Source of the DNA: Xylogone sp. PMI_703
Lineage: Eukaryota > Ascomycota > Leotiomycetes
Length of the DNA stretch: 64,000 nt
Assembly: GCA_021399445.1 (NCBI GenBank)
Contig: JAJTUQ010000001.1
Location: forward strand, 8,494,001 to 8,558,000
Direction of reading: 5' to 3'
Under the pieces are notes generated by a model. It saw only the letters and a list, made by a program, of their open reading frames with translations. It was not told the DNA's origin and did no database searches. This document shows, piece by piece, positions 13,737 through 28,139 of the stretch (its first letter is position 1; each line of letters begins with the position of its first letter). The position numbers and the translations under genes were made by a program.

Positions 13737-15269
13737 ATGAATACTTCTGTACTACCTTTAAGATTCTTCTATCGAGCCGTTCATGGCCAAACACTTAGAA
13801 TATTTTGCAACAACCCTGGACGGACCCAATGCTCCTCACCTATATTCTCCATATCTTTGCGACGTGGAACACGAGTGCAAGCCCGCCAATATTCCTCAAC
13901 AATAAGTCCGACATCTACGAAAGAAGCCGATTATGATGAGATATTGTATCAATGGGCTGAAGATGCAGAATCCGTGGAGAAGTACCGGCCCGGTGGGTAT
14001 CATCCAGTCGTGCTCGGAGATCAGCTATGCGATGGCCGGTACACTATTGTGCATAAAATTGGGTTCGGTGGCAACTCTACCATCTGGCTTGCACGCGATG
14101 TGAAAGAGAATCGATATGTTACAGTCAAGATAGTAATGGCATCCTCATGGCGAGACTCAGGGGAGTCTAAAATATTGCGTTATATCGTGGCACAGCCCGA
14201 CCAACCTGGCAAAAAATTTATGAATCTTATCCTTGATTCATTTGTTCACCATGGCCCGAACGGTTTACACCAGTATTTCGTCAGTATCCCGAGACGATGT
14301 AGCCTTGCAGAGAGTAAATTCTGCTCGGACGGCGTATGGCTATTCCCACTGGAAACCGCACGGGCAATAACTGCTCAGCTAATCTTAGCTCTTTCCTATT
14401 TACACCCACTTGGCATCGTTCATGGTGGCAAGTATATATTACTAACTTTCAGTCATTCACTATACTAACTAACTGAGAACAGACCTGCACCCGGGAAATA
14501 TACTTCTTGCGCTACCGGATATATCGTCTCTTAGTGTTGAGGAGCTGTATGCAAAATATACATCACCAATGAAGGAGCCAACTAGGCGTCTGGATGGGGG
14601 TCCAATCCCTCCCAACGTCCCTCCGTACATTTTACCTGGTGCCTGGTTTGGAACACTATGCGAAGACTTGAAACTGGAGGATGCTAACATTCTTGTTACC
14701 GATTTCGGCGAATCGTGGCGTCCCTCCATGCAGAAACGCTACAAGTTGCACGTCCCTATACTCTTCCGCCCTCCCGAAGCTGTATTTGCACGCAAAGAAG
14801 ACTGTCCTATTAATTGCCCTGCTGATACATGGGCTTTGGGCTGTACAATCTACTCACTGTTTGCAAAGCGAAATATATTCGAGTACTTCGACACAGATTT
14901 CCACGGTATTCTTGCCGAATATGCTAGCATGATTGGAAAGCCTCCAAAGAAATGGTGGGATACCTGGATTTCAGGAAGGATTTCATTGATGAGAAGGGCG
15001 AATGGGATGTCAAACCCAAAAGGGGAGATGACGGCCAATACATATCGTTGAAGAGGCGGGTGGAGTATATCGACGAGGACAGAGAAGGCAGTATGACAGC
15101 TGAGGAACTGGATGATCTACTGGAGCTTTTAGGGTCTATGTTTCGGTGGCTACCAGAAGAGAGGTTGAAGATGGGTGAGATCGCAAATGGGCCATGGATG
15201 AAGAAATGGGGCATTCCAGCCTTCGAAGCCGCGAAGCGGGCAAAGAAGGATACGACTTCGGCGAAATAA
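13737..15269 (+). CDS. SRPK-like serine/threonine protein kinase, frame broken near the 3' end
   Basis: Exon 1 is 13737-14427 and exon 2 starts at 14483. The domain order is: a basic, Ser/Arg-rich leader of about 55 residues resembling a mitochondrial presequence, glycine loop at about 108-116, ATP-anchoring Lys at about 131 in VTVKIV, catalytic loop HGDLHPGN at about 229-236, DFG in VTDFGES, RPPE in place of APE, and DTWALGC. The long insert between catalytic loop and DFG is typical of SRPK-family kinases of ascomycetes. The intron uses a GC donor (GCAAGT). Near 14962-14966 the frame is lost: the upstream frame ends at 15051, while the conserved C-terminal part (FRKDFIDEKGEWD onwards) lies in another frame ending at 15269. 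One extra T in the local T3 run would join them. Either a recent inactivating change or a sequence error. Substrates unknown; family members phosphorylate SR proteins. Confidence 0.8.
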
Positions 15270-16540
15270 GGCGTGCCCGCTGTTATGAAAGCAGATTGCT
15301 TCCACTAAACATATATAGAGTGTCGTCCTATGCAATCACAGTCATAATATGGCAATTGATGAATAAGCCAGGTTGATTGATGGGGTGAATGTAATCAATA
15401 TGGCCACCAATTCCAACTACCAATTTAACTATTCGTTTCAATTGTACTGCCTACAGTATCAGCTCTCGCACGCTTCCTCCTACTTGCGGTGCTATCAACC
15501 CAAGCTTTTGTAGTCCTAATAGTCACTTCGACAAATAATCACGATCATGATCATCTTGATGACAATGCATTGTACGACGATGGCCTTGTTTAAAGTAGCG
15601 GCCTCTTTTGGTATTACACAAACTCTTACACTGCTAAATCTTGCAACTATTTGACTTATAGAAGCTTTTATCGCAGGAGGGTGTGATGCCATGTTGATAA
15701 GTACTAAAATAGTTAACCAGGAAGCTTATTCTAGCACAGAAGCTTATCATAGTCTTTTAGCACCCGCTTTGGCTCTACTAAACCTCTACTTTAAAGAGTT
15801 AACCCTCTTGATGGTACTACGAACAGGGATAACTATGTCTTAGATAAGTGGAATAAGCAGTGATAAGGTGGTGCAGTGCATACGAGAAGGCTGGTGAAGA
15901 TAGGTAAAGTCGAGGTGAACCGAGGGTAAGTACTGTACCCGTAGAGCAGCAACGGAGGTGAGGATTGTCGTGCAAAATGACAGCTGGTTGTTTAACCTGA
16001 AGCCTCACCTGCACGAAATCAGTTTCCATTCGGAAAGATGAGTAAGACCGCTTTATCAGCTATTCTGGGCGAGCTAAGGTGAGCTAATGGTGAGGTGGGT
16101 GAGCAGTGGTGAGCAATAGCGGAAAGTGACAGAGCATGAGCCTGTGAGATGCTATTTTAATGCCCAATGGATCCTGTCTTGGCTCCCTTATGACCGAGAT
16201 TCCTTTGGAACCAACTCTGGGTCTGTCCCTAACCGCCCTTAATAAATGAGGCATGAAGACTTCCAAAAAATCGTACACCTCGAGCACTTAACAGCTCCAA
16301 AACTTGGATCTAATCGAGTTGGGGTAGAATTATTCGTAAGAATCCTAGTAAGTACAACTATTTCTCGTACTAATACAAGAAAGGAATTAAGTAGAACTAC
16401 TTAAAAATTATGAATTTTAATGTTAAAATTAACTGAGCTTGGCTGATCTGGTCAACTCGCTTATCAAATCGCACAATACATATAACAAAGTGTTTATTTG
16501 ATAAAAAGAAAAGAGGACTATTGTTATAATTTAAAAAAAT
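15270..16540. other. intergenic, AT-rich
   Basis: No coding frame with recognisable content. The part at 15590-15830 and 16300-16530 is rich in TA dinucleotides and short degenerate repeats (several GAAGCTTAT-like words near 15720-15750), which looks like decayed repetitive DNA. The right end is the terminator of the tRNA gene. Confidence 0.55.
16533..16539 (-). terminator. RNA polymerase III T-run terminator
   Basis: Seven consecutive T on the minus strand, two bases past the end of the initiator tRNA gene. This is the normal RNA polymerase III stop signal. Confidence 0.85.
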
Positions 16541-16612
16541 TAGCAATATCACGTTTCGATCGTGAGACCTCCGGGTTATGAGCCCGGCGCGCTTCCACTG
16601 CGCCATATTGCT
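16541..16612 (-). tRNA. initiator tRNA-Met (CAT)
   Basis: A 72-base intronless cloverleaf. Acceptor stem AGCAATA/TATTGCT with discriminator A, D-arm GCGC-AGTGGAA-GCGC, anticodon stem-loop CCGGG-CTCATAA-CCCGG, and T-arm TCACG-ATCGAAA-CGTGA. Three features mark the initiator rather than the elongator: the A1:U72 pair, three consecutive G:C pairs next to the anticodon loop, and A54 (ATCG) in place of TTCG in the T-loop. It supplies the start methionine in cytosolic translation. No CCA is encoded, as expected for a eukaryote. Confidence 0.95.
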
Positions 16613-17354
16613 CATGGTCACGTGTGGGTACCTCTTGTCAAAGCTACCACTTACGCCATTTGGTTGTTAAAAGATGAGCGTGTTTATCTAAACATATTTG
16701 GTACTCTAAGCTCGGAGGAACGCCAAATAAGACTAGAACAACTTCCGATAGTGGACCGCAACTACTACGGTCTAAATAGAAGCGATCCACTTTGGATGTT
16801 TCGAACCGGATATAAGACGCTTAGGCGCGACATAACTTTATACAGAAAGTTATGAACACTTTGTAATTGTTTAAAGTCTGGGCCCGTACACGTTAAAAGA
16901 AGCCAAACTAATAGCAGCTACAGGATTCCCCTCTTGATGAAGGGTTCAGAATCTCTGTAAAAGTTGTAAAGAAGCGAAGACTTCAACATAATTCCAAGGC
17001 TAATGTTGAATGGGGATGAATAACAGGAAAGTTCGGACGTACAGAAGATCAGCCACCCCGCAAACAAGGGGCTGCTGTAGAATACTACGTGCGGGGAACC
17101 ATGACGCAGGGAGGATTATGCCGCCCCTTACATCTACTCCAAAATAATTTACCTCAACAACTACCGCCTGTGCTAGGTCTTCCCCAAAAAGAGATTGTAA
17201 GCTTCGTATCCTGGTCGAACCCCAATTGCCTTATGCAGACCCCAATTGCTTCTCCAACACCGGTGTGACGATGTCATGATACAAAAAGCGTCATTGGGAC
17301 CTGATTGAGAGCTCTACTGGGACGTAGGTAACTACATTTTGCTCCATCGTCAAG
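16613..17354. other. intergenic between tRNA and lactonase gene
   Basis: Upstream DNA of both the tRNA (read leftward) and the lactonase gene (read rightward). A frame at 16640-16855 has protein-like composition but lacks a start, splice sites and any domain I know, so it is not called. The remainder holds the presumed promoter of the secreted lactonase. Confidence 0.5.
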
Positions 17355-18635
17355 ATGCAACCCTCACTGTTATCGATACTAATCTCGGCTCAGGGCTTAT
17401 GTGCAGCCATTGTGGCCGCCCAGCCAGGCGTGGTTAAGCCATTGGCTGAGAGCTGCGGTCCCAAGAGCTCGAAGATTGTCTGTATCAACAAGTATGGCGC
17501 GGTGATGCCGTACCACTTCTTTCGCCCTTCTACTCTCGCATCCACCAACATAACCACCTACGGCGACACTTCTGTGCCAGACCCGTCCTTCTCTCAGGTG
17601 AAGGGAGCCGACTTCATTGTCTTCGACAAGCGCCGTGGCCTAGACATTCTTGGTTCAAATCCTAGTGTGACTTTTATGTTTGGCCCAGCAGATGGCGTCA
17701 CATCTGCCATTCATGAAGCACCGGTCTATGCACCGGTGCAGAACAAGCTGTTCATCTCTCAATTGGGTCCTCCAGAGGGTGTTCTGCCTCAGCTAGTGAT
17801 TGACCTCAACGTCAACCCTCCAACTATCTCTGAGTACACTCCTGACCCACCGGTTTACTTCCCCAATGGCGGTGTATTCCGCAACGGCAAGATCATCTTT
17901 GGCACAGCTGGAGGTGTGGACACAGTTGGGTCTGGGTCTCAAGCTGGCGAACAGCGCACTGGACTCCGGTCTGTAGACCCAGCCACGAATAAAAGTACTG
18001 TTCTTTTGAACAACTACTTTGGCCTGTACTTAAATGGCATCGACGATCTTACAGTGCATCCAAAGACCAAAGATATCTGGTTTACTGATCCCTACTACGC
18101 GTTTCTGAATAACGAAACGGACACTGCACCACAACTGCCCGTGGCTAGTTGGCGCTTCGTCCCGGAAACGGGAGAGCTATACGTTGTTGATACCACAGTA
18201 CAGCTACCCAACGGAATCGCATTCTCCCCAGATGGCAGGAGTCTATACATTAGCGACACCTTGTCCTCGTCCGGAAACTTATCTGCTCCAGCAGGCAATC
18301 GCCGCGTGCCGTTCAATCCCATTCAACCTCGCACTATCTACAAGTGGGACGTCAGTAAGGACGGAATCACCATTGGTAACAAGCGCTCTTTCTATATAAG
18401 CCCCGACTGGATCCCGGATGGAATCAAAGTGGCGCAGAACGGTTATGTGGTGACCGCTGCAGGGCCGGGTGTCGACATATTGGACGAGAATGGACTCCTC
18501 TTGGTGAGGATCCAGACCAATTACACAGTGCAGAATATCCAGTGGACTGGCGCACATTTGAAGACCATGTGGCTGACAGGAAATGGTGGCGTGAGTAAGG
18601 TGGAGTGGAACTTGCAAGGCCAGAGGTTTGATTAA
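17355..18635 (+). CDS. secreted SMP-30/gluconolactonase-type beta-propeller (lactonohydrolase-like)
   Basis: Single exon, 426 residues. The first 22 residues form a secretion signal ending near AIVAAQP. The mature protein has the repeated strands of a six-bladed SMP-30/gluconolactonase/LRE-like propeller: NGIDDLTVHP with IWFTDP at about 230-250, and PNGIAFSPDGRSLYISDT at about 285-305. These contain the Asn and Asp residues that bind the catalytic divalent metal in this family. Several N-glycosylation sites (NIT, NKS, NET) fit an extracellular protein. Known fungal relatives open aldonolactones or aromatic lactones; the substrate here is unknown. It ends 144 bases from the 3' end of the convergent ABC transporter gene. 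Intronless structure contrasts with its neighbour. Confidence 0.9.
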   Translation: MQPSLLSILISAQGLCAAIVAAQPGVVKPLAESCGPKSSKIVCINKYGAVMPYHFFRPSTLASTNITTYGDTSVPDPSFSQVKGADFIVFDKRRGLDILGSNPSVTFMFGPADGVTSAIHEAPVYAPVQNKLFISQLGPPEGVLPQLVIDLNVNPPTISEYTPDPPVYFPNGGVFRNGKIIFGTAGGVDTVGSGSQAGEQRTGLRSVDPATNKSTVLLNNYFGLYLNGIDDLTVHPKTKDIWFTDPYYAFLNNETDTAPQLPVASWRFVPETGELYVVDTTVQLPNGIAFSPDGRSLYISDTLSSSGNLSAPAGNRRVPFNPIQPRTIYKWDVSKDGITIGNKRSFYISPDWIPDGIKVAQNGYVVTAAGPGVDILDENGLLLVRIQTNYTVQNIQWTGAHLKTMWLTGNGGVSKVEWNLQGQRFD

Positions 18636-18779
18636 GGATCAAGCTGTATATTTATATCAGATACATAGGACTTGAAGAAAAACCAACTTTTACACAAATT
18701 TTATTCGTGAACAACTTTATCGATTCACCTTTGTTCTATTTTTATTTCATTTATATTACAGCGATCCTTAAATGCATGC

Positions 18780-21700
18780 TCAACTGTCATATGTTGCGAT
18801 AGATATGCTGTCCAGCGGTTGCTCCTCCCTCTTAGCCTCATACATTTCATACATCTCCTTAAAAGCTGACGGAGTAGCGAGTAGATGAGTAGGAGTGTCA
18901 CATTCTACCAATCTCCCGTTATGAAGAACTGCAATCCTGTCGAAATCCAAAATGGTCTCTATGCGGTGTGTTATTGCGATGATAGTATGGTGACTGAACT
19001 CCTTGCGGATAATCCGCTGCATCCATCCCTCCGTCTTGCGATCCACACTTTGCGAGAAGTTAGCAATAAATCCTAACTTCAGCACTTTTGTTTAGAGTTT
19101 AGCTTACCTGCTAGTCGCTTCATCCAGCACCACGATGTTCCCAGGGCGTAAAATTGCCCTGCCTAAACAGAATAACTGTCTCTGTCCATGGCTCAAGGTA
19201 TTCACATCCATCTCCGTGTCCAGCCCTCCTCTTTCCTGGATTAACTTCCATAGCTCGACCTTTTGTAGTGCATTCACCAGGTCATCATCGGATTGGGTAC
19301 CCCAGGGGTCAAGGTTCGATCTAATAGTCCCAGGCGGGAAGTAGGGATCCTGTGGAATAGCATTTATTCGAGCTCTCACCTCCTGTCGGGGCAAAGTTGA
19401 AATATCCAGACCATCGATGACTATTGAACCTTTAGAGATCTCGATCATGCGGAAGAGAGCAAGCACCAGAGATGATTTGCCACTTCCACTGCGGCCGCAG
19501 ATTCCAATCTTCTCCCCTGGCCTAATACTAAGATTGAAATTTTCGAGTACATTTTTGTCTGTTTCCGGATGGTAAGATATAGCTAAGTCCTTTATCTCTA
19601 CTGATCCTGTGCTTGGCCAGTTGGGAGGTGGTTGGTTGACCTCACTGCGCAGGTTTTCAGATGCTGTTGTTACTTCGAAGCTTTTTATACGACTCACGGC
19701 GCCAATTGCAGTCTCGAGTTTTGTCCTACAAATATAATGAGTACAAAGTCCCAAATCTATATTAAGACTGACTTACCACTGGAGTACAACCCATTTCATA
19801 TTTTGACCCAAGGACATGATGTTGACGAGAGCAACTCCGGTGAACCCTGCAGATGTCTTTGTTAGCATTTAGCTATTGTTAAATGCACAGCCATTGAGAT
19901 CAACCTACCAACGCTAACTGAGGACTTGAACTTCAGAGTAAGTCCTACAACGACAAGTACTAAACCAAGAGATATGAAATCCATCACAAGCGCTAACCAC
20001 TGCTGAACCATATATAGCAGATAAAGTGGTCTCTGCGACGAATCAAGCAATTTATCATTCAGAGTATGGTTTGGTTTCTGCCATCTGAATGCCCTCAACG
20101 TCACCAACCCACTTAAACTTTCAATGAACTGGGTGTAAAGCGGGCTCTTTGCCTCCAGATCCATAAACCATAGCTGACGAGATGTCCTCAGATAGCATTT
20201 GTGGATGTAGTAGAAGACGGCTATTAAGAATGGGAAACTGATTGCGACATACCAAGTAGCACTGGCAATTAATGCAGCCTGGCCGATCACTCTTAAACCC
20301 AAATTTGCAGCGTTGAATAAGGCATCGGGCAGCTCACCGTCGATGAGTTGGAAATCCTGAGAGAAGCGGTTAAGAGTAACTCCAGTGCCTGTGCTGCCGA
20401 AAAAGGCAAGAGGTGCAGCCGTCACCGTTGCGAGGGTCCGTAAGTGCAGTTTAGTTCCTGCCTTGACTTGCATTGTGTTAAAGACGTGCCTACGACATAG
20501 ATTAGATTGTAGCAGTTTATAAGAAGAGCTAGGAATCTTACATAGCGCAGCTGAACAGGGCGATTAATCCCCCAACCTGTAAAGCAGCATAAACGACGAG
20601 ATACTTTGTGTTTGATGGATGGTCGCTCCCTGTAATGGCGGATGACCACCATTTGAGCCAAACAAAGGGGAGCGTCTCGAGGAATGCCCATGTCAGCTCT
20701 AGTGCCCAGAAAAGCAACGTATTTGCCAGTCCAGCTGCAGAGAAATAGTATTTGTAAGTAGATATATCTTCCGTTTGACTTGTTTTGTCTTCTGTCGCTT
20801 CCACAGAATTAATTGAGACTTCCCTAGGCTTCAAAGGACTGATAGACTCTGTTTCATCATTTTCAAGGCTTCCGGATTCGCGACTCAAGTTAAAGCTCCG
20901 AACGTAGGATCCGGTCTCAGAGTTGAGCTCGTTGAAACTACCTTGTTCCGTGATTGTGCCAGTTCTATCCAGCACTACAATGTGATCGGCCCACGGGAGG
21001 AAATTGACTAGCGAATTCTTACTATTGGCATCATTCCAGATAAGATCGAATACACTCACCTGCATGAGTGGCAAGAATAACCGTTGTACCGTTCCTTCGA
21101 AGTAAGCCCTGCAGTCCGAATACTCGTTGGAAAATACGACGCTCGGTGGGAGCATCCAGACCACTGAACACATCGTCAAAAACGGCAACCTGTTGCATCG
21201 TCAACTGTGTTCACAGGAATATATACCGAGGCTACATACTTTCTTTCTTGCATATACTGCTCGTGCTATAGCCTAATCTAGTTAGCTTTTGTCATTTACG
21301 TATGATAAGGTTAAACTTACTACACGCTGCTTTTGGCTTTCGCTCAATGTGATTCCGTTACTGCCGATCACAGTATTATCCCCCTGTGGGAGTAGTGAGA
21401 TATCCTCATCTAAGGCACAGGCGTGGATTACGGTCTTATACCACTCGGGATCTAGGCTGTTAAACCCTATGACGTTCTTTTGAATTGTCTGACTCAATAA
21501 CCAAGGTGTCTGATCGCAGAATGAGAAATCTAATGTTGCGATCTGAACGAGGCCTTTGTAACTAGGTGTCTCTCCAAGAAGTGCCTTTATTAGAGTAGAT
21601 TTGCCACTAGCAACAGGGCCAACTATGATAGTAAGCTGGCCACGTGTTATGGTTAAGTTAATGTCCTGGATTACTGGGAGTTCATCGGCCTTCCAGCCAA

Positions 21701-23910
21701 AAGCGCCGTCATGTATCGAGATCACACCAGAGCCATCATTTCCTTGGCCCCTATTCTGGACTGTCGTTAGAACATTTGGACGTATTGATGAGCTTGTCAC
21801 TTACACGATTACGCCGACTCTTTGGTGTAGTTTTGATGGCTTCAAGTTCAATATCACCGGAGTCTTCGACGTTTGCTGCACTTCCTTTCCCCCCGGTTGT
21901 GTGACTCGTTGCAGGAACCAGATCTTTACGGCCCAAAACTCGGAAATCCATCCTCGAATCTACACTTAGATACTTTTGAATGCGTTTTAAGCAGCTAATT
22001 GAAGACGTGAGGCTGGGAATAGATTGGAAAACTTGGGCCAGGGATTGATTCAACAGTACTAGTAGCGAAATAGAAGTAAATGTTCTTGATGTATTCAGTA
22101 CCCGCCCATCAGATGTCTCAATGCCAACAAAGGCTCCGAATGTAGCTACTGGAGAAATCTGTTGTGGAACATATGCGAGGACCGCACAATAGATGAGAAC
22201 GCTTCGGAAAGACGTCATGTCAAATAGCTCCTTCATGCGTAGCTGCTGGATGACGGCAGACAGCTTAGGAGCTAACCCACTCATCCTGACACCCTTCATA
22301 TTGTTAAGCATAGTTGAGGTAATGCCTAATAACTATGGTGAGCGTAAAGTAAAACTTCAAATATGGTGGTAGCACAAACCCACGCGCTTCTGTATTGCTT
22401 CTACCCATACAGATTGCTTCTTTCCAGAATCTTTAACAACAAAAGAAGATATAGTGGCGCTTACTAGTAGATTGTCAGCTTCTGTAAGGTAAGGACAAGG
22501 GTATATCATACTGCAGGCGATGACAACGGGAACAATGCATGCGAGACCGAGCTGTCTTTGTAGAAGCCAAGTAGCGATAACAATTTGGATAATGCTTGCC
22601 CAACATTCATGGAGAGATCTCAAACCGAATTGTATTCTTTCGATGTCAGTGCTCATGAGAGTGACGGCTGCTGAGCTGTCCAATGCAACGGTGGATATAT
22701 CGGTCGTCTTCTTATAAACGGCTGAAATAAGGCTTCCACGAATCATCGTCACACATCTGTAGACTTGATGCCAGTAAAATCCAGTTGAAACCTGCGACAG
22801 TCAGTGAATGATATGTGTAACCTCCTTGCGGGATTGACTTGCCGCAAATCCAAAGTAAACTATCCCATAAGCGCCAAATAACCCATATCCAACTGTCAAA
22901 CTTTCTGTAGGTTTCCCAAGGAAGTTTAGATAGCGATTCAAAAGAAGAGGTTGGCAAAATGTAAACCCAATCAGGTATAGTCTGGGGAGGACAGGAGCCA
23001 TAATCTGCCACTTGAAAAGTTTGATAAGGGTGATTATTAGACGATATTCTCCAGATTTATTTGCTGAAACCAAGTGTTAGCTTTATTGAGGGAAGCTTAT
23101 GGTCGTGATACTCACAATTTAACCATATCTGCTCGAAATCAGTTCCTAACACTTTCGCAGACATCTTCTCATCAATAGGATAAAGGTCTTCCGTTCGGAG
23201 GGCTTTAGAGAAGCCCGTCTTGATCAGAGGATTCAGCCACCAGAATACACTTCGGTCGAATATTCCACTTGTTTCCTCCGGGCCTTTTCGGCGATCAATG
23301 GAATCCATATATCTCCTCTTCTCTACAGTTTCTAGCACCAATATCACTGTCTTCACTGCCAAGGAAACCGTAAATACAATTGTAATAGCACCGCCATTGT
23401 TGATCAGCCATAACGTCCGAGTCCTTGTTGCATCGAATAATACTGAGAATAATAGATAGACGTTTATAAGAGCAGAAGGGCGGAACGATTTGAAGTGCTC
23501 TATGCCAGACAAAGTCCCGAGGAGGCTTGCGGCTACAAGTGATAGAGTAGCAGAGCTCTTCGAAATTGATATTTTACGGTCTGTTCCCAAAGACCATAGT
23601 ACTAACAACACTAGCTGTAAAACTAGGAAAACGGCAATAGCAATCTAGGTAGGCTGTTAACTATACAGGGAGTGAGTGAGTGTAGGAAGTCCTTCATTAC
23701 CAATTTTGCAGAGAAGAACTTTTCACCTCCGACACAGTTTGGCTTATTCTTCAGTTGAGAAATGCGTATTGGCACAAGGAAAATAAAGATCAGAGATGGT
23801 GCAATTGATAGAATGCTCTCCTCGAAAGTGAGTGTGAAATCAAAGTTCCTGTCGCAATTCCTGACGGTGGGACCGAAGGATCCATCGTTACAGGAACTCG
23901 AAGCGCTCAT
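18780..23910 (-). CDS. ABCC (MRP-type) full ABC transporter
   Basis: Fourteen exons on the minus strand join in perfect phase to 1481 residues: 23910-23701, 23644-23116, 23063-22843, 22791-22512, 22463-22380, 22325-21805, 21755-21321, 21272-21240, 21189-21060, 21007-20542, 20489-19909, 19846-19777, 19725-19108, 19047-18780. Order: N-terminal TMD0, TMD1, NBD1, linker, TMD2, NBD2. NBD1 has Walker A GPVASGKS, signature LSESQ, Walker B VAVFDDV and H-loop THA; NBD2 has GRSGSGKSS, LSHGQ, VVLDEATS and THR. The Glu-to-Asp change in Walker B and the weak signature of NBD1 are usual for asymmetric ABCC exporters. The intron after exon 3 has a GC donor. Exon 8 is only 33 nt. The start was taken at the ATG at 23910, the first in frame. 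Likely exports conjugates, drugs or metabolites at the plasma or vacuolar membrane; cargo unknown. Confidence 0.92.
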
Positions 23911-25230
23911 CCTCAACACTCGCAAAAACAGAGCTGCTACGATGATTCCTCGTAGCACGCTTTGAGAAGCAGGAACACCGGCGACAATGGCCGTGTGAGG
24001 CTCTTTCTAGATTCATGCAATGTAAAGATAAACTCGGGAGTCAGACATCCTCCCGAACCAAAAATCTTCTGCGGATTGGAATTCTGCCTCAGCGGTGGAT
24101 TAAGGTGGATTAATCAACGGCGGGCCGTAGCTGCGCCTTCCAAATGTTACAAGGAGGCGGCGCAGAACTGCCACGTTAATATTGCCGCCTACCGGCAGGG
24201 AATCCGGCAGGTGAAAGACTGCATCAAGAAGGCGGTAGATCTCTTATAGTCTTCCCAAGGCCTACCATCCAGTCCTTGGAGCTTCCCTTACGCGCCCGAA
24301 GGATTATGACATCAAGAGCTGTCAAAGATCGACCAGGCTGCGAAAACTATTTGCGATGGCGAAGAGAGCCCCAGTGGCTTGGATCCTACGCTTAATGTCC
24401 GAGATTAGGCGATCCAAAAAGCCCAGCCAACCCCGTACCGGGACTTCCACCCATTAGTCTCAAGCCGACAAGTTTTAAGCATAAGTTAGAGGTTAAAGAG
24501 TATCTTGGCAAGTAGTAGGAAGTGCTTAGCAAAATGAATTTATCTAGAGAAAGCAGCGGGTGTTCACTATGCAATGGGAGTGTGAGTGCTCTTCGTATCG
24601 CTGTCAACTTCATTGCAAGTCAACAGATACTGAGATGGTTGTGAATAGAAGTTAGCATATAGGATGTACGAAAGTGCAAACTATGATTCATCTAAATCCT
24701 CTGCTCCGTGGGCGAAACCAGGTCCCATGAGTAGAGACTTTGTAGAAGCGCCGAAGAAAGTATCACTCTAGCCGTTTATTAACGAGAACCAGATTCATAA
24801 TCTAATGATACTACCAGTATGACTGCTAACGACAGAACGAAACATTGTTCGTACCAAATAGTTGCACAAAGTATAAGCAAATACCAAGCTCAAGAGAATC
24901 CATGTCATTGGTATTCAAGCCCCATAACTGAAGGCAGGGGGACAGCTTGTCTAACTAAATAGAAATGAGAAACTTAAGCGCCAAAGTATTGTATGGGCTC
25001 CATACTGCAGGTACCATAGAAGGTAACCAATCAGTCAAAAGATGAGATTCGGCAGAATGTGAGGCATATTGCCTATTATACCATTGATACTCCGTACTGT
25101 AACTACATATACTCAAATGCGGGGTGTACAATTTCGGCTATATGCACGCATGACAGGCAGTACATTTTAACATCAGAAAATTTTTATTTATATCATCTCT
25201 AACATCCGCTTAAAATAACTCATTCAACAT
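23911..25230. other. intergenic between ABC transporter and KatG genes
   Basis: Contains the ABC transporter promoter on the left and the KatG 3' flank on the right. A direct repeat CCGGCAGG occurs twice near 24191-24211. A plus-strand frame ending at 24249 has an amphipathic-looking C-terminus but no start or domain that can be defended. No repeat element is evident. Confidence 0.5.

Positions 25231-28139
<2,909 letters not shown>

Noticed and set aside
16640..16855. Plus-strand frame next to the tRNA with plausible amino-acid composition
   Set aside because: It begins inside the tRNA gene on the other strand, has no start codon of its own upstream of the protein-like part, and matches no family I know.
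23962..24249. Plus-strand 95-codon frame upstream of the ABC transporter
   Set aside because: Only its last 40 codons look protein-like; there is no matching upstream exon.
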